Of a DNA stretch of 64,000 nucleotides, positions 55,350 to 64,000 are shown piece after piece. Each line of letters begins with the position of its first letter. Position 1 is the stretch's first letter. The position numbers and the translations under genes were made by a program. The notes under the pieces were generated by a model. That model made no database searches. It was given only the letters and a program-made list of their open reading frames with translations, and was not told the origin of the DNA. Source of the DNA: Uranotaenia lowii (Eukaryota; Arthropoda; Insecta; Diptera; Culicidae); contig NC_073691.1 in assembly GCF_029784155.1 (NCBI RefSeq), forward strand, positions 138,810,433-138,874,432, in the 5' to 3' direction.

Positions 55350-56240
55350 ACAAGAGTATGCATTGTGTAAAGTATGGATTCATATTCATAATGAATTGAC
55401 TTATTCAGCTGAATAACGATTTGAACTGAATTCTTAAACGAACACAAACACACACAGGATATCAATAAAACTTGATGTTTCCTTGAAGAGATTCCTTTTT
55501 ACTTGACTCTAAGCGTACAACTTTCGAGGATATGATGAAGCATCTTACAAATGCTAAAAACATCAACCCACAGACAATTTTTAACGACTTTACATTGATC
55601 ACTTATCATGATAATTGTGTCAAAGAATTGAAAAATGAAATTTTACTCAAATATCCCCTTTTTCATAACATTATGAAATCGGTGATTTCAGTTCCAAGAT
55701 TATGTGTTTTTGTGAAATTTTAGTGGAACTTTCAACATGAAAATAAACTAATCATAAAACTGTGTAAAACTAAACAGCGAAAAACAGCATACAATTAAAA
55801 ACATGCAAAGTAAGTTTTTAACGAGATTTCAGCGGAAGTCTTTTTAGGAATTTCTAATTCAATTAAACTTGAATATAACATTCTACAGGGAGATCATCCA
55901 TCTTAGAAATAGAAAAGAGAAAAAAACATCATTATCATTTGAAGATGAAAAAAATGAGGCGAAATTTATTAAAGCTTCCCAAAATATTTTAAATGTTTTA
56001 AATTTTTGTCGTGATAGGATGAATAAGCATTCAAGGGAAATTATTTAAATTTCAATAAGCAAACCTCATAATAACTATTAGTTTTTGAATAATATGGAAA
56101 CGATAAACTTTTTAAATAATTTCAACCAAAACTTTTAGAAGACTTACAAAACTTACAAACCAAACATGACCAAACAAGGGCCAAATTTGTTATTATAAAG
56201 CTTCCAAAATTTCGGAAAATCGAACGACTCATTTTTTTAT
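55350..56240. other. AT-rich non-coding sequence
   Basis: No gene recognised. It may be the body of the Helitron whose 3' end follows, but no 5' TC end could be fixed. Confidence 0.35.
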
Positions 56241-56281
56241 ATTTTATGTGAAACCCAGCAAGGCCGGGTTAAATCAGCTAG
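56241..56281 (+). mobile_element. Helitron 3' terminus (orphan)
   Basis: The hairpin AACCCAGCAAGGCCGGGTT is followed by AAATCAGCTAG and then T: stem of five pairs, CTAG end and T flank. The 5' end is not identified. Confidence 0.6.
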
Positions 56282-57100
56282 TATTTTGTAAATATCATAT
56301 ATCATATTCAGTTTTTGTTTATTCTTAAACAGATTTTACTCTGTTTGGCCAAATGAATTTGTTATTAACATATCAATAACAATATTCAGCCGAAGCTAAC
56401 AATGTCTGACACGCAACGAGGAAAACCTTCACCTTTACCTACATATAAAATACGGTTCCGTGTAAATAGTGCAGAATAATTGAATCATAATTTGAATGAG
56501 CAACCCACTCACTCATACACTGCACAGGAATCAGTCGATAACTTGTTCTGCAAGTATCCTAGCTCGCGTGGAATGTCTATATGCACATTCTGTACGCCAA
56601 TATTATTGATAAAAAACCTCTTACTGCGTATGAAAATGTAAACAAATTGATTCAGTTAGATTCACTAAGCATACAGAAGTAGGTAGTAGTATAACGTGGC
56701 TCCGTAAGTTATTTTGCAACTTGCCAATATAGCTATCACGCCTTCACAAGATCACCAATCAAAGAGGCGCTTTAATTAACAGCAATTATATTCATTCACA
56801 ACCAGACAGCACGAAGCTTCTGTTAGCGGGTGACCTTTTATTAATTGGAGCTATTTTTCCCGATCTGCCCATCATTAATTCATTTTGAAATTTTTTGGGG
56901 TAGATATGAGTACATACCTATAAGTTTTTTTTTGTTTTCATACCGTTAAAACAAATCAAAAGTGTGAAGTCTCAGTCCCACTAGAGATTGAGGATAAACT
57001 AATTCAGAGAAGGAAGGGGCTACTGTGAGTGTTCCGCTTGATCATGTTACATTGCGGTTTCGGCCGGCAGTGTAGCTTATACCGTATTTTTTTTCACCAG
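56282..57100. other. Non-coding sequence
   Basis: No gene recognised. Confidence 0.35.
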
Positions 57101-57510
57101 GAGGCAAACTAGAGGCAACCTAGGTTCGCTCTAACTGCTGTCATCGTGCTCATTTATTGCTCGAGAGGCAACCTAGGTTCGCTCGAAAAAGGGACGGAGT
57201 CGCCCTGAGAAAAAAGTCAGTTTTGCGAGAAGTTCACCAATACTCTCAACGTTGTTGTCAATACATAAAACAGCTGTTTTTGGCTGAAAACAAAACAGTT
57301 GAAATAATGAACGGGCAAATGATTATTGCCGCGATTTTGAACCTCTTAGCCAAGCAAAATCGTACTATCTGCAGTCCAGTGCAATCCGGACACGAAAAAC
57401 GGCAATCCGGACACGAAAAACGGCAATCCGGACACGAAAAACGGCAATCCGGATGTGAAGAACCGAATGAAGGAATCCAGAAGGGAGGACAAAATGACAG
57501 CTGCATGTAA
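57101..57510 (+). other. Short frame with a 21-bp in-frame repeat (QSGHEKR)
   Basis: From ATG 57307 a 67-residue frame runs to 57510. It has a hydrophobic start (MNGQMIIAAILNLLAKQ), then QSGHEKR three times plus a partial fourth, encoded by a 21-bp DNA repeat at 57382-57444. The frame is open upstream to 57157 without an ATG. Also here, GAGGCAACCTAGGTTCGCTC occurs twice (57113, 57165). The DNA is less AT-rich than its surroundings. I do not recognise the protein; it may be part of a transposable element or chance. Confidence 0.25.
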
Positions 57511-58415
57511 ACATTGCGCTCGTTCTCACGCACACCTACGAATGGAATAACTCGAAACACGAAACTTGCTTTTTTATTCTGACGGTTCCAGAGCCAAATC
57601 CGGAATCAAAAAAAAATACGCCATTAGAATTGATTTGCAAATCTTCTGTGGTTATCGTTCTGATGTAATTCATTGATTGAGTTGTGTCATACTCAATCAG
57701 AGGTTGGAAATGTACACAGCTCTCTTTTTCATAGCAATATTAATTTTCCGATTATCCGATGGAACATCAGTTAAGAGTTTTTTTTACCAACAATACCCTA
57801 ACAACATTTTCAGCAAGCTGGCTTATGTTGGTTACATATTCTTCAAGAATGACGAAAATTATGCATAGTGAACATAAAGCTTCCCCGTGTCATTTTCTGA
57901 TTTTAACGCCAAATGTTTAAGTAGTTTAGAGGAAATATCTTGGTGTACATTCATGTAGTTTTTGAATGTTAGAATGAAAAGCAGATAACATTATTCTTTA
58001 ATTATGAATCGGACTAATTTATATGACATTTATATGAATTGAAAAAATTGGAAAAAAGTAGAAGCATCAGTCGAAACATCAGTAGATACGTGTCAATTCA
58101 TCAAATATAAATACATTATAATCTTAAAAATAAACTAGATCCAAACTGTATCAACTTTTCCACAACTAGAGCAACTAATTATCTCTTCGTTTTTGACGAG
58201 AAGATATAACGTTTCGTGTATTTCTGAGATTTGATATACAGCACTCTTATGAAAATTTAACGTTTTCGGACCTCTCAAGTCTTCAAAATTCAAGAATCAT
58301 CAAATCTCGTCAGATAAGAGTGAGATCGTTGCTCTACACACTTCGAAAAAATCTGTGAATTTACATATGACGAAATGTTCAGTGTGATTTGAATTTTACA
58401 CGCCTGTAAAAAGGG
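57511..58415 (+). other. Non-coding sequence with one secreted-peptide-like frame
   Basis: ATG 57710 to stop 57868 encodes 52 residues starting MYTALFFIAILIFRLSDGTS, which looks like a signal peptide with a possible cleavage after SDG, followed by a short aromatic-rich part. No splice pattern or homologue is known to me. The rest shows nothing. Confidence 0.2.
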
Positions 58416-58540
58416 CTTGTGGTATAGCTCAGTTGGCAAGTCAGTTGCTTCCTTAGCCGATGTCCAGGAGTTCGAGCCCATGAGTAAACATCGATCACAG
58501 TTGTACCGGATAAGTTTTACAATGACGACTTCATATAGTT
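58416..58540 (+). repeat. tRNA-derived SINE head
   Basis: GTGGTATAGCTCAGTTGGCA contains a near-perfect A box (TAGCTCAGTTGG), and GAGTTCGAGCCC is a near-perfect B box about 36 bases later. The following body (AAACATCGATCACAGTTGTA...) leads directly into the tandem array. I recall this head as a mosquito SINE. The acceptor stem is not complementary, so it is not a tRNA gene. Confidence 0.65.
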
Positions 58541-60135
58541 TAGCCCTTTCTCCAAATACCCATATTGTTGGGCTTTTATGCGATTTTCAGTGATTAACAG
58601 CATTTTAAAGTTCAGTTGAAGCCGTCATCTTGGATTTCATAATGTCTTCGGATAGCGAAATTCGACTTCTACTAGTTAAGCTATTTCTCTCAATACTCAT
58701 ATTGTGGGGGTTTCATTTGATTCCCAGTTATTAACAGCATTTCAAAGTTTAGCGGAATCCGCCATCTTGGATTTCAAGATGGCCTCGGAAAGAAAAAAAA
58801 TCGACTTCTACTCGTTTAGCCCTCCCAAGCAACCAAAATTCCCTTAAAAAGGTTCCATAGAAGCTTAATCAGCTCTCGTTTGTGTCTGAAGGGAATGCTA
58901 ATCAGCCCAAAATTTAAGTTCTTAAAGCTACTTTCAAGTTCGTTTAGGTGGCTGTAGAGAACGCTATTCAGCTTTTAAGAGAATGTCAAGAAACTTCTAC
59001 GCGCCGAAAAAAAAATCCGATTGACAGATTGCTCTGACAACCAGATGTCAGATTGCTAGGTTGCCGGTCTATCATGGTCTATCTCATTGGTTTTAATTAT
59101 ACTGTTTTGATTACAAAAGCTGCTTACACGCCTAGGAAATTGAACCGCTGCTCTCTAGATTGCAATGAAACTCACCAGTCTCTCGACCAATCCAGCAATA
59201 GTTCATTGCCATTGTAATAATTAGTATTTAAACTCAATATCATTTGAGATGATTGAATAGGTTGGTCAATAGTTTGTTCCTTATGTCGTTTGAAGGACTT
59301 TCAGTACACAATATGAATAAAAACAATAATTCGCATCATCAAAAATTTTTTTCGAATATCTTAACATTTATAAGAAAAATTCGAAAAAATCTTGAATTCC
59401 ATTTGTAAATATCAGTACAGATATAAACAAAACAAATACCATGACATGAAATTGACAGACATTTTTGACATGTCACTTAGAATTCCCATATAGGTTCTTT
59501 AAAACACCTTCAAGTATCTTAATGGTGCGTTTTAGGATGTTACGCGAACGTTATCGACCTTCTTGAAAAACATTTTTGACATGTCGCTTAGAATTCCCAT
59601 ATAGGTTCTTTAAAACACCTTCAAGTATCTTAATGGTACGTTTTAGAATGTTACGCGAACGTTATCGACCTTCTTAAAAGTAGTTCCATTAAATGCGCTT
59701 AGAAGTTCCGTTATCGATAGTTTATCCTTTCAAAGGGCGATAGAAGTTCCTGAGTAATTTTTACGCGACAAGAGTCACTTGAAGATCCCGTAAAACATTT
59801 TTTCAGCCAAATGTGAACTTCGGAGTTCGGAGTTAAGTAAAAACGCGACTTTTGGTTGCATTGGGCTTTCACCCAATACCCATATAGTGGTGGTTCAATG
59901 CGACTTTTTGTCATATACTGCATTTTAAAGTTCAGCGGATGCCGCCATCTTGGATTTCAAGATGGCATCACATAGCTAAATTTGACTTCTACTCGTTTAG
60001 CCCTTTCACCCAATACCAATATTGTTGGGGTTTCACGCGATTTAAAGTGATTTACAACATTTTAAAGTTCAGTGGAAGCCGCCATCTTGGATTTCAAGAT
60101 GGCGCCAGACAACGAAATTCGACTTCAACTCATGG
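58541..60135 (+). repeat. 136-bp tandem array, four units, interrupted by a TIR element
   Basis: Units start at about 58541, 58677, 58818 (split) and 59998, each beginning TTAGCCCTTTCACCCAATAC-like and holding GCCGCCATCTTGGATTTCAA followed by GATGGC, an inverted pair of GCCATCTTG. The period is about 136-141 bp. The third unit is interrupted by the element at 58824-59865. Not coding. Confidence 0.7.
58824..59865. mobile_element. CCCAAGCAACCAAAA-tipped TIR element inside the array
   Basis: Tips CCCAAGCAACCAAAA and (inverted) CCCAATGCAACCAAAA. Flanking CT on both sides (58822-58823, 59866-59867) may be a 2-bp target duplication; the empty site TAGCCCTTTCACCC is visible in the next unit at 59998. 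A 111-bp segment is duplicated in tandem (about 59461-59571 and 59572-59682). No coding capacity. Confidence 0.6.
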
Positions 60136-60628
60136 TTTATTCCACGGGTCATTCACAACCAATCCCTTTTCATTCAAAAAGTCTATCCTCACACACTGTA
60201 CTAATGATTAACTACTCAGAAATGAGGAACTCATCCTAAGCGTGTAGTTGGCTGGCTTGCGAGAGAAACATCAAATTTTAGCTTTTTATGTGGCTCTCAT
60301 AGAACCTTCATAAAACTTAGCCATTTATCTGACCATAAAAAAGCATTCAGCATTGAATTGACTACCGCCATGTTGGTTGCAAAATCGAAGGGCACAAAAT
60401 GACGTCATGTTAGTGGATTCACAATGCGAGTATTTGAAAATATTTTGTCAGGCCTATTTTCCATCAGTTCCATCATGATAGACTAGAGTAGACTAGGAGA
60501 AACGATATAGGTACATAACTCCGATTTTCTGAGCTCTCAGCCATCAGATTGGTATAAGATCCATTTAATTATCGAGCTTTGCGCCCGGATAGTATGCTAA
60601 ACATGAGGAAATGGATGTTCATATTTCG
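60136..60628. other. Non-coding sequence
   Basis: No gene. TTATCGAGCTTTGCGCCC near 60577 also occurs (one mismatch) near 49688, so it is a dispersed repeat. Confidence 0.35.
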
Positions 60629-61543
60629 TAGGGGAGAGTGGGGTATCGTGGGCCATGGGGAAACGTGGGCCACTTTTAATATCTCAGATGTGTGTTGAGA
60701 TAAAAATCTCAAACCAACGGTCATCGTCGTCACTTTGCGTGAGCATATATTTCTATATGTTGTTGACTTAATTACGCATCATATTCTTCTTTTATTTATC
60801 AAGCTAAAAAAAGTTAGAAAAATTTACTTACATAATTAAAAAAACACCCGCTAGTTTCATCGATGGGGAACCTAAAGTGCAAAACAAAAATATGCTCATA
60901 CGCTTATGATCTTAGTTTTTTCATGATCTTTCACGTGAAAAAGGATTTTTTGATGAAACATCAATAAGTCACACAAACGCAACCAATTTGCAAATCATAG
61001 CTTGTGGGGAATCGTAGGCCACACATCTTAAACCACCTATATTTTGATGTTTTTATACACATTCAGAACTTAAAATACGTTTTTCCTATCTGTAAAGTTT
61101 TCTTATGTCAAATGAAGAGTTGTGAAAAATATTTTGTCCATCCTGTATAAGAAATTTTGCAAAACGTTCGCGAGCCGAGTTTTGGAATCTATTCGGCCAT
61201 ACACAGCTCTCTTTTTTATTTCATCATCTGAAATTGCTTTTAAATAACGAAATGAATTAGGAAATCACAGTTTTAGGTCAACTCATAAATTTTGCATGTT
61301 ATTTGGTCAATTTGGATTTGGTGGCCCACGATTCCCCACCATTTTTCGAAATCCAAAAAATATTGATTTTTTTCAAACAGTCAGAATTTGGGAAAAATAG
61401 CTTGTTTAAAATTAAAAAAAATACCTTATGATACCTTGAAAATGTAGAAAACCATACCATGTTTCGTTTTCATTTTATCTTTTATAATAAAGAAGTTATG
61501 GAACAACGAAAAAAAGTGGCCCATGATTCCCCACTCTCCCATA
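60629..61543. mobile_element. TA-flanked TIR element (GGGGAGAGTGGGG family), uninterrupted copy
   Basis: Left tip TAGGGGAGAGTGGGG then TATCGTGGGCCA; inverted right tip TATGGGAGAGTGGGG then AATCATGGGCCA. 915 bp. It is the inverted counterpart of 5288-10588 and shows the state without the Jockey insertion. GTGGCCCACGATTCCCCAC also occurs internally (61320), so the tip motif is partly repeated inside. No coding capacity. Confidence 0.7.
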
Positions 61544-61554
61544 CTATCTAAAAA

Positions 61555-62770
61555 TTTTGGGTGCGTCTATTTAGCTAATTCGATACGGACAATGATTCGC
61601 AAGAACTGGGACACAGTGGTAACGAAGGTGGCTCAACATTTGTGGCTTCACTCTACGATGTTATTAACTCTGTATGAAAAGATTCATCTACTCTACACAT
61701 AGGACATCAACTCATAGATATGGGTCCTTTCTTCAATCGTTCCTCCAAATGCTTATCATGTAGCAAAAGTTACAGCTACTAGTGGACGTTCCTTATGGCG
61801 TGGATACTGTGCTCGCGTCCCCATCCATCAACTGGCACAGTCAATCGAAAATGGTGGGTTAAATGTTCACTTACCAGCTATGAAAACCAAGTCGCTTTTA
61901 TTCAACAGGCACATCATAGAACTCGACAGAATGCCTTTCTTCAAGTCTATGTAAGTGGAACCCCGATGCACATGTAGTGTCGCAAGTTATCCAGAACCTA
62001 CCAAGTAACATCCAACAAAACCTTTCGGCAAGACATTACGATTGCCTCCTGTCTCAAACAGATCCACCAACAGTAGAGCGAAACAACCCCACTGTAGAAT
62101 GGAAAAAGGTTTGGAAGAACATTGCGTGTCGGAAACTCTCTTATACCGTATTTGTTTTCTCCCCTCGTTTAGTGTTCCACCATACCCGATAAAAACAAAC
62201 ACAAATCGTCGCCAGTATACTGCTACCTCACACACGCTCACACGCGCTCTCGCAACACTGACAAAATTTTCGGGGCAACACCGCCTGATGGCAGTGCAAC
62301 ACCAGGTCAAAACCAGTGCAACACTGTCCGAATAAACAAACAGTTTGACAACACCTAGTGGTGCACCAGTGCAACACTCGGCATAAACAAATACGGTATT
62401 ATACACAGAGAGCAAAACTCTATCTGCTGACCAACGAAAAAGCTAAATGGCGCAAACTGCTGTTTGTTCTACGAAGAGCGGATGATGAGAGCTGCACACA
62501 CTGTGGGGTGGGCGCAGACGAAAATCATATGTCACAAGTATAGTGAATGCAGCAGACTGAATTAAGCCTTCAATATGCTACAACTGAAACTGAATGAAGT
62601 CATCAACCATAGAAAACAATGGATATTCCAGGTGCTAATACAACCAGTGTTGCCAAATATTAATCGGCAAACCAGAACTAAAATATTGAAGTATTTTTGC
62701 AAGTACATCACTTTCATTGATAATTGTAGTGGAATAATTAATACTCAAAGCTTAAATTTTCATTTGGTGC
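61555..62770 (+). pseudogene. L1-like non-LTR ORF2 C-terminal relic, interrupted by a MITE
   Basis: In changing + strand frames: IRKNWDTVVTKVAQ, VPPNAYHVAKVTATSGRSLW, QLAQSIENGGLNVHLPAMKT and KSLLFNRHIIELDRMPFFKS, then after the MITE LYLLTNEKAKWRKLLFVLR and CTHCGVGADENH with a later Cys. This order (thumb-like region, GGLNVP-like block, then a CCHC-like cluster) is that of the C-terminal third of L1-type ORF2. Stops and shifts are many. No RT core remains in the window. Confidence 0.6.
62146..62396. mobile_element. 251-bp MITE with CCGTATTTGTTT tips and TA duplication
   Basis: CCGTATTTGTTT at 62146 and its inverse AAACAAATACGG ending 62396, flanked by TA on both sides (62144-62145, 62397-62398). 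Inside, GTGCAACAC-like words recur. It splits the L1-like relic, whose reading continues after it. The TA target suggests Tc1/mariner-related mobilisation. Confidence 0.7.
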
Positions 62771-63239
62771 TAGGATATTGACCATGAAATGTGAGTTTAC
62801 TACACCTACTAAAAAAATCTCAAAAAAAATCAAATTCTGTCAATTTGTTGAGGTTATGCCAAAGTTTGATTATTCAAAGAGATCGGAGCATTTAGATGAA
62901 GCTGTTGCTGAAAAACCACAACAAAAAGCATTATGAAACAATCCAATTTCATTTCTATTTTTCTTTTGATTGACGCGTACATATCCTTTACAATCATTAT
63001 TTAAGGTTTGACGCATTCAAGCCTCAAGCATATTACCTAAATTATGTACACATTGATTACTGTTTGCATACTCAATGGTGCTCATCGCGCTCACTTTATA
63101 ACGACTAAAAATGCAAGTTAATGAAAATAAGATGTTAAAGTAGTTTGTTGTAAGCAAGCAATATTCTTTCCGTTGTTTTTGCATAAGAAGTGAAACAACC
63201 TCATAGAATAGAAGAAATACATTATAGGTTTTTCAGATC
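62771..63239. other. AT-rich non-coding sequence
   Basis: Nothing recognised. Confidence 0.35.
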
Positions 63240-63358
63240 AAATGTCTTCCAACAAAAAAAGAGTACATTTGGTAAAATTTCACAAAAAGAAGAGTACGCC
63301 CATTTCTCGATTGAAAAAGAGTACATGTACTCTTAAAAGAGTACGTATGGTAACCCTA
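63240..63358. mobile_element. hAT-like right end with GAGTACATGTACTC repeats
   Basis: Ends GTACGTATGGTAACCCTAT (inverse ATAGGGTTACCATACGTAC). Several AAAGAGTAC / GTACTCTT words lie inside, including the palindrome GAGTACATGTACTC. A similar tip occurs at 49571. The left end was not found. Confidence 0.5.
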
Positions 63359-64000
63359 TGATGGACTATCAGATTTGACGAGGTGCATTTATTTTAAGAT
63401 ACTATTTCAAGCTTTTTATGAAGATTAATGCTATAGTCCTAACGAAATTTTGCCGACCATAACAAAGCTAAAATTGTTACTTGGGCGGTCACCAGTGAGC
63501 CGAGATAGATAAAGATATAGACAAGTGGGTTCAATATGTATAAAAGACGGAAAAATTATTCAGTTAAGATTCCGGTCGACCTAGTCCAATTTGGCAAGAC
63601 TTTTGTTTGACAACACACATGTCCTTGAAGGATAAATTTAGTGTATTTTGAAATGAAAATTTTCCAAGCTATGTAATTAATAAAAATTGTCGCAAGGAAG
63701 TTTTTTCCCTATATATTCGCTATAGATTGCTTGAATTTTTTTCTGCCGAAAGTTGATTGAATCTGGGTTTTAGGTCTCGGATTCTACGGAATTTGATTGC
63801 GGCTTTATATTTTCAACCCCGTTGTTTTTAAACTGTTTCCTACGCAGTTAAATTGTGATCTGACGAGCTTCGCTTACGATTACGTTCAATTATTCCCCCT
63901 GTTGTTGAAGGACGCAGGAAGTTTTTATGGAGAACTAAAATTAACTAAAATTAAACAACAAGCTGTAATTGAAAACTAAAAACAATTGCGTTAATCACTT
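63359..64000. other. Non-coding sequence to window end
   Basis: CACCAGTGAGCCGAGATAGA near 63490 is a small scrap of the RTE-type sequence seen at 43090-43110. No exon of the transporter gene is recognisable here. Confidence 0.35.

Noticed and set aside
58420..58480. A genuine tRNA gene
   Set aside because: A and B boxes are good but the acceptor ends do not pair and the sequence runs on into a SINE body.

Overview
The window looks like insect, most likely mosquito (Culicidae), nuclear DNA. It is AT-rich, has spliced coding sequence with GT/AG boundaries, and is dominated by transposable elements: non-LTR retrotransposons with CCHC gag ORFs and APE/RT ORFs, a Ty3/gypsy element, Helitrons, hAT-type elements and many MITE-like elements. 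The mosquito call rests on resemblance of the element families and of the host gene as I know them; no database was searched.

Host gene: the only host protein-coding sequence I can support is the start of a LAT-type (SLC7 family) amino acid transporter on the + strand. Coding exon 1 is 21622-21812 and exon 2 is 25575-25770. The splice phases match and the joined reading is a continuous APC-superfamily N-terminus. No third exon was recognised, so 25771-64000 is probably one intron of at least 38 kb filled with mobile DNA, and 1-21000 is upstream flank.

Layout: 1-2170, the 5' part of a minus-strand non-LTR retrotransposon (ORF1 and the first 28 codons of ORF2). 5288-10588, a TA-flanked terminal-inverted-repeat (TIR) element split by a nearly full-length Jockey-type element (5427-9882) with a 15-bp target duplication. 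13.4-17.7 kb, MITE and SINE fragments. 21.1-25.8 kb, the transporter exons, with palindromic MITEs and an hAT-like foldback element in intron 1. 29932-41914, a minus-strand Ty3/gypsy provirus with TGCC target duplications, intact gag and pol and LTRs differing at about 5 sites. It carries a 1.2 kb MITE next to the gag start codon and a 2.3 kb Helitron inside its right LTR. 42.2-43.5 kb, an RTE-like relic containing a second RTE fragment. 44.3-45.7 kb, a foldback element and a fragment of it. 47356-48224, an element built from GGTAAA/TTTACC palindromes. 48364-50390, a TIR element with an hAT insertion. 51588-52534, a TIR element. 52632-54660, a Helitron with internal repeats. 54.7-55.35 kb, tandem repeats. 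58416-60135, a tRNA-like SINE head joined to a 136-bp tandem array that is itself interrupted by a TIR element. 60.6-62.8 kb, a TIR element, then an L1-like relic split by a 251-bp MITE.

No wholly new gene system is evident. The most unusual items are a possible 5S-rRNA-like segment inside the gypsy element, the tRNA-headed tandem array, the palindromic GGTAAA array, and several insertions whose empty site can be read within the same window.
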